Assembly: GCA_024666565.1 (NCBI GenBank)
Contig: CP088295.1
Location: 1 to 64,000 of the forward strand
Length of the DNA stretch: 64,000 nucleotides
Source of the DNA: Svornostia abyssi
GTDB taxonomy: Bacteria; Actinomycetota; Thermoleophilia; Solirubrobacterales; Solirubrobacteraceae
Direction: 5' to 3'
Positions 46,182-54,805 of this stretch are shown here, in pieces. Position 1 is the first letter of the stretch; every line of letters starts with the position of its first letter. The notes under the pieces are model-generated. The model saw nothing but the letters and a program-made list of their open reading frames with translations, had not been told where the DNA came from and ran no database searches. The position numbers and the translations under genes were made by a program.

Positions 46182-47522
46182 TCAGGGTCGGTACGTGGCG
46201 AGGTACGCCTCGCCTCCCGGCTCGCGGATGTTCTTCCGCTGGATCCAGATCATCGGCACGTGCTTGCGGCCCGCGGCGAGCCCCAGCGTGTTCGAGTCCA
46301 CCCCGGGCGTCGCGATCGGCCTGCGCACGGTCCAAGCGCCGCGATACCGGACGGCGACCCGGAGCCGGGCGGGCGTCGCCTTCGAACCCTCGCTCCACGC
46401 GGCCACCGTGCGATCCGTCAGCGCGCCGGCCTCGGGGGCCCCGGCCAGCAGGCCGCGCGCCGACAGCGTCCGCGGGGCGCCGAAGGCGCCGCCCCGGAGG
46501 CGGGTGCTGGTGCTGACCACGGACGACGCGAGCCCTGAGCTCTCCGCGCCCTCAGGTACAGCGTCCTGCCACACCGCGACGGTGGACCCGTTCGACGGGA
46601 GGCCGAGGGACAGCTCGTCCTCGAGCCCGATCCCGGCGGCCGTGCGCATCGGCGGGGTCGCCACGGCCGGTGTGAACACGCCACCCGGCAGGACCGACAC
46701 GAACCGCCGCAGCATGCCTTCGAACCGCCAGTAGACCGCGGCGCCGCCCGGGCCCGAGCCGACGCCCGGGCCGGAGATCCCCACCTGCAGGGAGTCGAGC
46801 TGGGTTGCCGCACCAAAGCGGGATGCGCCCGGCGCAAGCGTGGCCGCGTACACCTCCCACGTGCGGTCCGTCGGGGCGGGTGCCGGCGGCGGCTGTGGCG
46901 ACGGGGGCGCGTCGATCCAGCTCGCGATGACGGTCCCGTCCGGTGCAGCCGCGAGGACGGGGGGTCCCTGCGCGTCGCCCAGGGGCCGGGGCGTGCCGAA
47001 CCGCCCGCCGGGCGGCGCGATCGCCACCTGCGCGGGGCCCGTCGGATCTCCTTCGCGCCAGGTGAGCACGGCGCGCCCCTGCGCCGTCACCGCCACGTCA
47101 CCGAGTGACACGCTCCCCGCGGGCACGACGGTTCGCACCGTCCCGAACCGAGCGTTCGGACGCGCGATCGCGGCCTTCAGCGCACGCGCGCCGTTCGGCA
47201 GGTACTCGGTCCACGCCGCGACGGCCGTGCCGTCGGCGCCGACGGCGACCTGTGAGATGACTGACGTCCTCGCGAGGGTCTGCGGCGATCCGAGACTCGT
47301 CGCGGTGCCGAGACGCGCAGTCAGCGTGGTCACGTCGGGGTTCGGGCGCCGGTCGTAGCCCTCGAGGAGGATGGCCGTCCGCCCAGCGCCCGCGCCGATC
47401 GCAACGCCCTGCACGCCCAGGTTCGACGGCGAGACCCGCTGGGGCGCCGACACCGATGACGCCGTTGCCTGCCCCGCGGCGAGCAGCGCCGCGGCAAGAG
47501 AGATGAAGCATGCTCGAACGAT
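46182..47522 (-). CDS. Large secreted beta-repeat protein, possible ATC start, 446 aa
   Basis: Repeats of about 50 residues with V-x-(V/A)-x-x-x-G-x-(A/V)-V-x-x-W (VAVGADGTAVAAWTEYL; VAVTAQGRAVLTWREG; LAAAPDGTVIASWIDA) suggest a beta propeller. The first standard start is GTG 47453, but the frame upstream encodes a perfect signal peptide (VRACFISLAAALLAAGQATAS) with no ATG, GTG or TTG. A leaderless box TAGCCT (47529-47534) stands 6 nt before an ATC codon at 47522, so ATC initiation, or a sequence error, is likely. It is related in style to the protein at 50224-51693. Confidence 0.55.
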   Translation of the reverse strand: MVRACFISLAAALLAAGQATASSVSAPQRVSPSNLGVQGVAIGAGAGRTAILLEGYDRRPNPDVTTLTARLGTATSLGSPQTLARTSVISQVAVGADGTAVAAWTEYLPNGARALKAAIARPNARFGTVRTVVPAGSVSLGDVAVTAQGRAVLTWREGDPTGPAQVAIAPPGGRFGTPRPLGDAQGPPVLAAAPDGTVIASWIDAPPSPQPPPAPAPTDRTWEVYAATLAPGASRFGAATQLDSLQVGISGPGVGSGPGGAAVYWRFEGMLRRFVSVLPGGVFTPAVATPPMRTAAGIGLEDELSLGLPSNGSTVAVWQDAVPEGAESSGLASSVVSTSTRLRGGAFGAPRTLSARGLLAGAPEAGALTDRTVAAWSEGSKATPARLRVAVRYRGAWTVRRPIATPGVDSNTLGLAAGRKHVPMIWIQRKNIREPGGEAYLATYRP

Positions 47523-47618
47523 CAGCCGAGGCTACGCACGCGCCAGGTGCGGGACATCCGCACGCCCCACGCGACGGCCCGAGGGGTTTCCCCGGACAGA
47601 AAGCCGGTGCGAGCGCGG

Positions 47619-47810
47619 CTACTCCTCGCGCGGCACGACCCGCATGAGCGCAACCTCCTCCCCGGACTTGGTGTCCGGGTAGACGACGTACGCGGCCGGC
47701 TGGCCGCCGAACCAGCTCGCCTGGTCGGCTTCACCGACGAAGATCGCGGCCCGCTGCGTGCCGTCCTGCTGCTCGACCCACACGCGCTGGCCCTCGTGGA
47801 ATGCGTCCAT
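47619..47810 (-). CDS. Small Tudor/SH3-like protein, 63 aa
   Basis: DAFHEGQRVWVEQQDGTQRAAIFVGEADQASWFGG, then AAYVVYPDTKSGEEVALMRVVPREE. The G-x-x-V-W-V..D-G..R-A-A-x-F-V-G pattern is a short beta barrel of SH3/Tudor type. GCGAGGA precedes the ATG. The function is unknown; it is the first of four small minus-strand genes here. Confidence 0.6.
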   Translation of the reverse strand: MDAFHEGQRVWVEQQDGTQRAAIFVGEADQASWFGGQPAAYVVYPDTKSGEEVALMRVVPREE

Positions 47811-47849
47811 GGATGCATCCTCGCGGACCGCGCGGCGGGACAGGCAGGT

Positions 47850-48047
47850 TCAGGTGCGCGGCTGGCTCGGCAGATCCGCCAGCTCCCGGCGCGCGAGCTC
47901 GCGGGTCTCGGCCTGCGCGCGGGCCGCCTTCGCGTCACGCTCCTTCGCGCCGCGGGCGCGCGCGGCGTCATTGCGCTTGGCGATCTCGTTCTTCGCTGCC
48001 TGCCAGGCAGCGTCGCCCCGGAGGGGCTCGGCGGGGGGCTTGGACAT
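47850..48047 (-). CDS. Small charged helical protein, 65 aa
   Basis: ATG 48047 follows AGGAGA. SKPPAEPLRGDAAWQAAKNEIAKRNDAARARGAKERDAKAARAQAE is almost entirely charged/Ala helix, likely a single long helix or disordered, with about 30% K/R. The function is unknown. Similar short K/R/A-rich proteins in actinobacteria have been linked to nucleoid or stress functions, but nothing here proves that. Confidence 0.55.
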   Translation of the reverse strand: MSKPPAEPLRGDAAWQAAKNEIAKRNDAARARGAKERDAKAARAQAETRELARRELADLPSQPRT

Positions 48048-48076
48048 GGCGGTCTCCTGACCTTGTGGCTTGGTGC

Positions 48077-48392
48077 TCAGCGCAGTGCGCCGGCGGGAAG
48101 GACGAAGCGCAACGGGGCCGGATCGGCCACCTGCGCGGACTGGCGGGGCGCGTGCAGACCGCGAGCGGCCTTCGGGGGGCTTGGCCATCTCGGGCCTGCC
48201 GCCGTGCGCCTCGATCCACACCATGACGGCATCGAAGTCCGCCCCCTCGGCCAGCACCGCGGCGCGCTCGATCACGCGACCGCCGCTGCGGTGTGGCCGC
48301 GACAGGCGGGTGACGAGCGTGCGGATCTCGTCGTCGTGGGTCTCGGCCGGGCCCGTCACGACGGGCTGCGGGGCGGGATGGTCGGGCGTCAC
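48077..48392 (-). CDS. Small hypothetical protein, about 104 aa (one apparent frameshift)
   Basis: GTG 48392 overlaps the stop of the upstream small gene. The N-terminal part reads PQPVVTGPAETHDDEIRTLVTRLSRPHRSGGRVIERAAVLAEGADFDAVMVWIEAHGG. Six G at 48174-48179 break the frame; with five, it ends AKPPKAARGLHAPRQSAQVADPAPLRFVLPAGALR and stops at 48077. Otherwise it runs into the next small gene. No family was recognised. Confidence 0.45.
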
Positions 48393-48640
48393 TGTCCGGT
48401 CCTCTCGTGGTCACGGGCCCGGCGCAGGCGGTCGTGCGCGCCGCCGGCGATCCGTTCGAGTTCGTGCAGGCGGCGGGCGTCGCCGCGCCCGAGATAGATC
48501 CGGCGGCGATACAACGCGAGGCGCCGCTCGGCGTGGGCGGCGAGTGCTGCGAGCTCGCCGATCGACGGCGTGCGTCCTGCACCGGAAGCGGGCGCGTGGG
48601 TTGGGCGCGGCCCGCAGGCGGGATTGCTGGGCTGGGTCAT
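48389..48640 (-). CDS. Small basic helical protein, 83 aa
   Basis: ATG 48640 follows GAAGGGG. The Pro-rich start is followed by a basic helix SIGELAALAAHAERRLALYRRRIYLGRGDARRLHELERIAGGAHDRLRRARDHER. It is coupled by GTGA to the next small gene. Function is unknown; the Arg-rich helix could bind nucleic acid. Confidence 0.5.
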   Translation of the reverse strand: MTQPSNPACGPRPTHAPASGAGRTPSIGELAALAAHAERRLALYRRRIYLGRGDARRLHELERIAGGAHDRLRRARDHERTGQ

Positions 48641-48772
48641 GGCGACCCCTTCGTTCGAACCCCTGGCCATCCAGTCTACTGGCTGGGTCCGCGTCATCCA
48701 CGGTCTTTCCGGCCCGCGACGGGTACCGGTTGCGGATGTCGTGAGCGAGTCGTCGTGGAACGCTGCCGATCG

Positions 48773-49828
48773 ATGGTTCGCACCCTCAGCGCGGGACTCG
48801 CCGCCTGCGTCCTGATCGGCCTCCTGTGTCTCGGGACGCCCGCCGCCGCGCCGGCGGTCACGATCGGGATCGCCGACCAGCGGCCGGAGTTCGCCACCAC
48901 ACCCGCGTTTCTGCGGACCCGCATCGGCCATGCCCGGACCATCGTCGCCTGGGACGCGCTGAGCAGCGACTGGCAGCGCGCGGATCTCGACGCGTGGTTC
49001 GGGACCGTCCGGGCCGCCGGGCTGACGCCCCAGGTCACCTTCGGCACCTCCCGCATCCGCCCGGGCGAACTCCCGTCGGTGGCGACATTCCGCGCGAGCG
49101 TCGACGCGTTCCGCGCCAGGTACCCGTGGGTGCGGGAGTTCTCCACGTGGAACGAGGCGAACGCGTGCAGCGCTCGTACGTGCCGGCGCGCCGATCGGGT
49201 GGCCGCCTACTGGCGGGAACTGCGACGCGCCTGCCGCGGCTGCACGGTGCTCGCCGCCGACCTCGTCGATGCACCGAACATCCCCACCTGGGTGCGCGCG
49301 TTCCGGCGCGCCGCTCGCGCCACGCCCACGCACTGGGGGCTGCACGACTACCTCGACGCCAACCGCTTCCGCACCACCTACACCCGCGCGACGCTGCGGG
49401 CGATCGGGCCACGGGCCCGACTCTGGCTCACCGAGACCGGCGGGCTGGTCGCTCGTCGCAACGCGAGCACGACGCCCATCCCGGAGGGCCTGGCCCACGC
49501 CGCCCGGGCGACCGCGTTCATCTTCGACACGCTGCTCGGCCTCAGCCCGCAGATCGGCCGGATCTACTTCTACAACTTCATCGCGGCCCCGCGGCCGGCC
49601 ACCTGGGACTCGGCGTTCCTCAACGCACGGCGCGAAGAGCGTCCCGCCTACCGCGTGCTGCGCAACCGGCTCGCCCGGCTGGCGAGCGCGGGCATGCTGA
49701 CCGGGCGGCGCCCGGCCGGCGATCCGGTCGCTCCGCTGCAAGGATCTGCGGCGCCGTGCCGCGCATCCTCTTCTTCGAGCCCCGCATCCCTCCGAACACC
49801 GGGAACGCCATCCGCCTGTCCGCGGTGA
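48773..49828 (+). CDS. Secreted clan-A-like glycoside hydrolase, 351 aa
   Basis: Signal peptide LSAGLAACVLIGLLCLGTPAAAPA, then a TIM-barrel with both catalytic Glu signatures of clan GH-A: acid/base in EFSTWNEANACS and nucleophile in LWLTETGGLVAR. HWGLHDYLDANRF and IYFYNFIAAPRPATWDSAFLN fit the remaining strands. The exact GH family is not clear. The last 73 bp overlap the trmL gene out of frame, and the tail there (CRASSSSSPASLRTPG) looks like read-through, so the real C-terminus may be earlier. Confidence 0.7.
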   Translation: MVRTLSAGLAACVLIGLLCLGTPAAAPAVTIGIADQRPEFATTPAFLRTRIGHARTIVAWDALSSDWQRADLDAWFGTVRAAGLTPQVTFGTSRIRPGELPSVATFRASVDAFRARYPWVREFSTWNEANACSARTCRRADRVAAYWRELRRACRGCTVLAADLVDAPNIPTWVRAFRRAARATPTHWGLHDYLDANRFRTTYTRATLRAIGPRARLWLTETGGLVARRNASTTPIPEGLAHAARATAFIFDTLLGLSPQIGRIYFYNFIAAPRPATWDSAFLNARREERPAYRVLRNRLARLASAGMLTGRRPAGDPVAPLQGSAAPCRASSSSSPASLRTPGTPSACPR

Positions 49829-50220
49829 CCGGCGCCGCGCTGCATCTCGTCGAGCCGCTCGGGTTCGGGTTCAGCGACGCCCAGGTCCGCCGGGCAGGCC
49901 TGGATTACCACGACCTCGCCAACGTCGCCGTGCACCCTGACCTCGCCGCCGCCTGGGAGGCGCTCATGCCGGCGCGCGTCTTCGCGTTCAGCGCGCACGC
50001 CACGACGAGCTACGTCGACATCGCCTACGAGCCCGACGACGTCCTGCTCTTCGGGCCGGAGCCCACCGGGCTGCCGCCCGAGGTCCTCGAGGACCCACAC
50101 GTCACGGACGTCGTGCGGATCCCGATGGTGGCGGGGCGGCGGTCGCTGAACCTCAGCAACGCCGTGTCGGTCGCCGTCTACGAAGCGTGGCGCCAGCAGG
50201 GGTTCCCCGGCGGCACCTGA
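49756..50220 (+). CDS. trmL: tRNA (cytidine/uridine-34) 2'-O-methyltransferase TrmL, 154 aa
   Basis: A minimal SPOUT enzyme without extra domains, as TrmL always is. ILFFEPRIPPNTGNAIRLSAVTGAALHLVEPLGF (motif 1), DVLLFGPEPTGLPPEVL (motif 2, GxExxGLP), IPMVAGRRSLNLSNAVSVAVYEAWRQ (motif 3). It methylates the ribose at the wobble position of certain leucine tRNAs using SAM. The start is GTG 49756, with no clear ribosome site. Confidence 0.92.
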   Translation: MPRILFFEPRIPPNTGNAIRLSAVTGAALHLVEPLGFGFSDAQVRRAGLDYHDLANVAVHPDLAAAWEALMPARVFAFSAHATTSYVDIAYEPDDVLLFGPEPTGLPPEVLEDPHVTDVVRIPMVAGRRSLNLSNAVSVAVYEAWRQQGFPGGT

Positions 50221-50223
50221 ACG

Positions 50224-51693
50224 TCACGGCGCGGCACGGACGCTGAGGCGCAGCGGGATCGGCCCCGCCGGCGGGATGGTGCTGCCCGCAAGGTCGATCG
50301 GGTCGTTGACGAGCACGAGGACCTGGCCGGAGACGGGGCTGGCCGCCACCAGCGCGTTCGTCGCCCCAGAGACATCCCCGGCTGTGGTGATCGTCTCCGC
50401 CGGGCCCCACGCCGACGTGCCCGCGGCGCGAGCGGCCGCGTAGTGCCCGGCCGGTGTCCCCGCGGCGCCGGTGTTCGTCACCCACACCACGGCCGCACCG
50501 CCGCGCGGGCCGACCACGAGGCCCTGGAGCCTCGATGCGGCGCCCGGGCCGGAGCGCTGCTGCGGGGAACCGGCACGGCCGTTCGTCACGTCGGCCGTCC
50601 GGACGACGAGCACGCCGCCGAGCGACCCGGTCCACGCGACGACGCTGCGGTCGCGAAGGATCGCCACCTGGACGGCGGGGCCGCGGATCCCGCGGCCCGC
50701 GCCCTTGGGGAGATTGCGCTCCAGCGTCTGCTGGCCACCGAAGGGCTTGCCGGGCGCCGCCGACGCCACCGCCACGATCCCGGGGCTGCCGGCGAAGAAG
50801 CCCTCCCCGACCCGCTGCGCGGTCCAGCCGACGAGCATCCTGCGCGTGCTGTCGATTGCCGCCGTGATCCGGATGTTGGTGCTCCCGAGGAAGGCCGAGC
50901 CGCCGGTGCCCAGGCGCTGTTCCTTCCCGATCGTGCCGCGCGACGAGATCATCCGGGCGCGCACCGACTCGCGGTCGTCCCACGCCAGCAGGACGTCACC
51001 GGCGCCGTTGAGCGCGAGCGCGGCCGGGCTGCTGCCGACGGTCCGGCGGCCGAAGTCCATGACCTTGACGAAGAGCCCGCCCGTCCGGCGTCGGACGAAC
51101 AACCGCGACCGGAACCCGACGACACGCGTGCGCCCGACGACGGGGACGCTCACGGCGACAGCCGCGTCACCACCCTGGTTCGCGGCGACCGCGGTGACGA
51201 CGGCGGGCGAGATGCCAGCGCCCTTCCCGAGCACCTGACGGGTGGAGAAGTCGCCCGTCACGTTGCCGCGGGTGACGGCCACGTCGAGCGGCGCTCCACT
51301 CAGGCGCGCACGCGGATCCGTCGGAGCGGTCGCGGGCCCGGCGAGGATCACGCCTGAGCGGCCGAAGAGCGCCATTCCGCCCGGCGTGACGTTGCGAAAC
51401 GACGAGCTCGTGACCGTGCCGAACGCGTTGCGCGCACCCGAGAACCGCGTGTAGCCGAGGCCGCCGGCCGACCGGCCGAGGACGGCGAACCCGACGCCGC
51501 CCGCGGTGAAGCCGAGCTGTCCGCCGGCCTCCTGCAGCGCGACGCTGTTCGCGATCGGCGCCCACTGCGCGAGGTACCCGCCCGCGACGGGCTGCGGGTC
51601 GGACCAGGGCGGCGCGGCGTGGGCGGTTGCGGCCATGGTCGTCACCGCGACGAGCGCGGCGACGACCATGCGGGACCTGCGAAGGGGGGACAT
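50224..51693 (-). CDS. Large secreted beta-repeat protein, 489 aa
   Basis: Signal peptide RRSRMVVAALVAVTTMAATAHAA. The mature region has propeller-like repeats: LALNGAGDVLLAWDDR, VVGPRGGAAVVWVTN, VAILRDRSVVAWTGS, MLVGWTAQRV. No enzyme motif. ATG 51693 lies 7 nt after a leaderless TAGCGT box. It resembles the protein at 46182 in architecture; a shared role at the cell surface is inferred. Confidence 0.6.
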   Translation of the reverse strand: MSPLRRSRMVVAALVAVTTMAATAHAAPPWSDPQPVAGGYLAQWAPIANSVALQEAGGQLGFTAGGVGFAVLGRSAGGLGYTRFSGARNAFGTVTSSSFRNVTPGGMALFGRSGVILAGPATAPTDPRARLSGAPLDVAVTRGNVTGDFSTRQVLGKGAGISPAVVTAVAANQGGDAAVAVSVPVVGRTRVVGFRSRLFVRRRTGGLFVKVMDFGRRTVGSSPAALALNGAGDVLLAWDDRESVRARMISSRGTIGKEQRLGTGGSAFLGSTNIRITAAIDSTRRMLVGWTAQRVGEGFFAGSPGIVAVASAAPGKPFGGQQTLERNLPKGAGRGIRGPAVQVAILRDRSVVAWTGSLGGVLVVRTADVTNGRAGSPQQRSGPGAASRLQGLVVGPRGGAAVVWVTNTGAAGTPAGHYAAARAAGTSAWGPAETITTAGDVSGATNALVAASPVSGQVLVLVNDPIDLAGSTIPPAGPIPLRLSVRAAP

Positions 51694-51700
51694 CCATTCG

Positions 51701-51706
51701 ACGCTA
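51701..51706 (-). promoter_or_regulatory. Leaderless -10 box TAGCGT
   Basis: On the minus strand TAGCGT is 7 nt before ATG 51693, with no ribosome site. It supports this start over the internal ATG at 51669. Confidence 0.45.
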
Positions 51707-51764
51707 CGCCTCGGACCGACATCCCCCAACCGGGCGTTCTACGGACCCGGGGCGTGTCGAATAC

Positions 51765-52634
51765 TCAGCCTCGGCTGCGGTACAGGCGGGTGGTGAGCGG
51801 GACGAAGACGGCGGTGAGCACCGCGGCCTCGGCCAGCACGAGCCCGATGTCGCCGCCGTTGGGATCGCCCTCCATCAGCCCGCGCGTCGCGTCGACGAGG
51901 TGCGAGATCGGGTTGACGTTCACGAACGCCTCCAGCCCGCTCGGCAGCGTGGACGGTTCCACGAAGATGTTGCTGAGGAAGATCAGCGGGAACAGGGCCA
52001 TGAACCCGGTGTTCATCACCGCGTTCGGCGACCGCAGCACGAGCCCGAGCGTCGTGAACACCCACGCGAGGCCGAACGCGAACACGGCGACCAGCGCCAG
52101 CGCGCCCAGGATCCCCGAGACGCCACCCTCGGCGTTGAAGCCGAGGATCAGGCCGAGGACGACGGTGACGGTGCCCGCCGCGACGTAGCGGACCAGATCG
52201 CCGAGCGCGGCGCCGACCAGCGGCGCGGGTGACCACACGGGCAACGACCGGAACCGGTCGACGACACCACGCGTCAGGTCCGTGTTGATCGACATTCCCG
52301 AATAGACCGTCGTGAACAGCACGGCCTGCACGAGGATCCCGGGCAGGATGTACTGGAGGTAGGCGTCCGTCGAGCCCTCCACGGCACCGCCGAACAGGTA
52401 GACGAACATCACGAGGAACAGCACCGGCGTGATGGTCACGTCCAGCAGCTGCTCGGGCACGTGCTTGATCTTCAGGATGGCCCGCCACGCGAACATGCGG
52501 CACGCGGTCAGCGCGCTGGCCCGCGGTGGGCGCTGCCCGCTGACCAGCGCGGCGTGGATGGCCTGCTGGTGGTCGGCGGTCAGCGGCCCGTCGCCGTTGA
52601 CCGACGGCGCGGCGGTGGTCGGTGAGGTGCTCAT
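51765..52634 (-). CDS. ABC-2 type permease (DrrB-like), 289 aa
   Basis: Permease of a second DrrAB exporter: [71 protein letters not shown]. It has an extra 40-residue Pro/Ala-rich N-terminus compared with the copy at 35817. ATG 52634 overlaps the ATPase stop. Substrate unknown. Confidence 0.87.
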   Translation of the reverse strand: MSTSPTTAAPSVNGDGPLTADHQQAIHAALVSGQRPPRASALTACRMFAWRAILKIKHVPEQLLDVTITPVLFLVMFVYLFGGAVEGSTDAYLQYILPGILVQAVLFTTVYSGMSINTDLTRGVVDRFRSLPVWSPAPLVGAALGDLVRYVAAGTVTVVLGLILGFNAEGGVSGILGALALVAVFAFGLAWVFTTLGLVLRSPNAVMNTGFMALFPLIFLSNIFVEPSTLPSGLEAFVNVNPISHLVDATRGLMEGDPNGGDIGLVLAEAAVLTAVFVPLTTRLYRSRG

Positions 52635-53596
52635 GCGACCGTCTCCTCCTCTGATTCCGCGGTGTGGCCAGTCAGGGCCAGGAAGACCTCATCCAGGCTG
52701 GGCTGTCCGAGCGAGAACCCCGCGACGGGCAGGCCCGCCTGCGCGAGCTCGCCGATCGCCGCGGCGGCCCGATCGGCGTCCGGGACGGCGACCGACACGC
52801 CCGAGGGGTCGGTGTCGGCGTGGGCGGGCTCACCCAGCACGCGGGTGAGGATCCGCTCGGCCTCGGCCCGCTGGTCGGGGTCGAGCAGGCGGACGTGCAG
52901 CGTGCTCTGCGCCACCTCGGCCTTCAGCTCGGCCGACGTGCCCTCGGCGATGACCTTGCCGCGGTCGATGACCGCGATGCGGGACGCGAGCTGGTCGGCC
53001 TCGTCGAGGTACTGCGTGCACAGCAGGACGGTGGTCCCCTGCCCGACCATCGCCCGGATGATCTCCCACACCTGGTTGCGCGAGCGCGGGTCCAGGCCCG
53101 TGGTCGGTTCGTCGAGGAACAACAGCTCCGGCGTCACGACGATGCTCGCCGCGATGTCGAGGCGCCGCCGCATGCCGCCCGAGTAGTTCTTCACGAGACG
53201 GCCCGCGGCGTCGTCGAGGCCGAACGCGTGCAGCAGCTCGTCGGAGCGCGCGCCGGCCTGCTTGCCCGAGTAGCCCAGCAGCCGCCCGAGGAGCTGCAGG
53301 TTCTCGCGGCCCGTCAGGTCCTCGTCGACGGACGCCAGCTGGCCCGTGAGGCTGATGCGCTGACGCACGGCGTCCGCGTCACGGACGATGTCGTGGCCGA
53401 GCACCTGCGCGCTGCCGCCGTCGGGGCGCAGCAGCGTGGCGAGCATCTTGATCGTGGTGGTCTTGCCCGCGCCGTTGGGGCCGAGCACGCCGTACACGGC
53501 GCCTGCGGGAACGGCGAGATCGACGCCGTCGACGGCGCGGGTGTCGCCGAAGACCTTCACCAGGCCTTCGGTCTGGATCGCGAGGGGTGAGCTCAT
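52631..53596 (-). CDS. ABC exporter ATPase (DrrA-like), 321 aa
   Basis: Intact: Walker [16 protein letters not shown]-loop [18 protein letters not shown], signature [16 protein letters not shown], Walker [41 protein letters not shown], and the C-terminal DrrA regulatory part. It serves as a reference for the frameshifted paralogue at 36581. It is coupled to its permease. Confidence 0.9.
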   Translation of the reverse strand: MSSPLAIQTEGLVKVFGDTRAVDGVDLAVPAGAVYGVLGPNGAGKTTTIKMLATLLRPDGGSAQVLGHDIVRDADAVRQRISLTGQLASVDEDLTGRENLQLLGRLLGYSGKQAGARSDELLHAFGLDDAAGRLVKNYSGGMRRRLDIAASIVVTPELLFLDEPTTGLDPRSRNQVWEIIRAMVGQGTTVLLCTQYLDEADQLASRIAVIDRGKVIAEGTSAELKAEVAQSTLHVRLLDPDQRAEAERILTRVLGEPAHADTDPSGVSVAVPDADRAAAAIGELAQAGLPVAGFSLGQPSLDEVFLALTGHTAESEEETVA

Positions 53597-53656
53597 GTCT
53601 GGGATCCGCTTCGGTTCGAGGATGTCAGGTGGTGAGACCGACCGGGGCCGTGAAAC

Positions 53657-54025
53657 TCATCGGGTGGTGATCTCCTGCACCGCCCACCCGTTCCCGTCCG
53701 GGTCGGCGAAGAAGACGAACCGGCCCCAGGGGAAGTCCTGGACGTCGCTGACGTCCACCCCGCGGCCCGCGAGTTCGGCGTGCGCCGCGTCGGCATCCTC
53801 CACGACGAGCTGGAGGCCCTGGAGCGACCCGGGCTCCGTCTCGGCGACGCCCTGCCCGAACGCGATGGAGCAGGCCGAACCAGGCGGTGTGCACTGGACG
53901 AATCGGATGTTCTCGTCGACGCGGTGGTCGTGATCGGCGACGAAGCCAACCTGCTCGGTGTAGAAGGCCTTGGCGCGGTCGACGTCACTCACGGGGACGG
54001 CGACGAGCTCGAGCTTGAAGTCCAT
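53657..54025 (-). CDS. VOC (glyoxalase-like) protein, 122 aa
   Basis: A single-chain VOC domain pair: LELVAVPVSDVDRAKAFYTEQVGFVADHDHRV, then LQLVVEDADAAHAELAGRGVDVSDVQDFPWGRFVFFADPDGNGWAVQEI. GAGGAG precedes ATG 54025. Of the usual metal ligands, Glu in VQEI is present. Such proteins are often bleomycin-resistance-like or glyoxalase-like; activity is unknown. Confidence 0.82.
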   Translation of the reverse strand: MDFKLELVAVPVSDVDRAKAFYTEQVGFVADHDHRVDENIRFVQCTPPGSACSIAFGQGVAETEPGSLQGLQLVVEDADAAHAELAGRGVDVSDVQDFPWGRFVFFADPDGNGWAVQEITTR

Positions 54026-54087
54026 CGTGGGCTCCTCTCGGGTGGACGATGACCAAGAGTCTCCTCCCCCTTCAGGCCAGGATCTGT

Positions 54088-54101
54088 CCGCAATTCTGCG
54101 G
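54088..54101 (-). terminator. Small hairpin after the 229-aa gene
   Basis: CCGCA-ATTC-TGCGG, 3 bp beyond the minus-strand stop at 54105. It is short but perfect and in the right place. Confidence 0.35.
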
Positions 54102-54104
54102 TCG

Positions 54105-54794
54105 TCAGGAGGGCTCGAACCCGGCGGCGCGATAGAGCGGCGTGCGCGCCCGCCGCCCGGCCGGCTCGATGAGCTCGAGATGGCGCAGGCAGTAGACGAT
54201 CCGCTGCGCGAGCACGGTGCGCGCGCCGGCCAGCGCCCCGAGCTCCCGGGTGCTGAACGGCTCGTCGGGCAACGGCGGCAGCACGGCCAGCGCGTCCTCG
54301 GGCGTGCGCAGCTCGACGTGCTCGAGGATGTCGACGAGCCGCCGCTCTCCGGGGTCCTTCGTCCGGCGCCGGCGCTTCACCGGCTCGGGCCCCCGCACGT
54401 GGTCCTCGCGCAGCAGGACCACGTCGAGGGTGAGGTTCGGATGCGCCAGCAGCGACGGGAACGTGACGAGCCGATCGAAGATCTCGGTGACGTCGGCCCG
54501 CTTGGGTGACCGGCGCGCGGAGAGCACCTCCCCCTCGTCGTCGACGCGCACGATGCGCCGCTCGGCCGCCACCGGGTGCACGATCCGCACACGATGCTCA
54601 TCCAGGAGCGCGTCGAGCTTCGGCCCGAGCGGCCCGAACCCGCCCGTCTGGATCTCGACGAGCTCCCCGTCGGCGCGGACGAGGTCGATGACGAAGCGGT
54701 CGACCTTGACCTCGGCCCGGTCGCCGGGCCGCGCGATCGCGTCCTTCAATGCGGCGTGGAGCGGGCCTTCACGCAGGACGCCGATGCCGGACAC
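54105..54794 (-). CDS. Conserved protein with a predicted nuclease-like core, 229 aa
   Basis: GTG 54794 starts SGIGVLREGPLHAALKDAIARPGDRAEV. The core FVIDLVRADGELVEIQTGGFGPLGPKLDALL has the D..ExQ...K spacing of PD-(D/E)xK-like folds, and YCLRHLELIEPAGRRARTPLYR closes with a winged-helix-like region. This looks like a widespread conserved family without known function. A nuclease role is an inference from the D-ExQ-K pattern only. Confidence 0.6.
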   Translation of the reverse strand: MSGIGVLREGPLHAALKDAIARPGDRAEVKVDRFVIDLVRADGELVEIQTGGFGPLGPKLDALLDEHRVRIVHPVAAERRIVRVDDEGEVLSARRSPKRADVTEIFDRLVTFPSLLAHPNLTLDVVLLREDHVRGPEPVKRRRRTKDPGERRLVDILEHVELRTPEDALAVLPPLPDEPFSTRELGALAGARTVLAQRIVYCLRHLELIEPAGRRARTPLYRAAGFEPS

Positions 54795-54805
54795 AGACGG
54801 GGAGG

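Noticed and set aside
48031..48040. Run of six G in the 65-aa gene as another frameshift
   Set aside because: The frame as given reads through a coherent charged helix to a natural stop, and the alternative frame does not; six-base runs at 8825, 27385 and 31319 also sit in intact frames.
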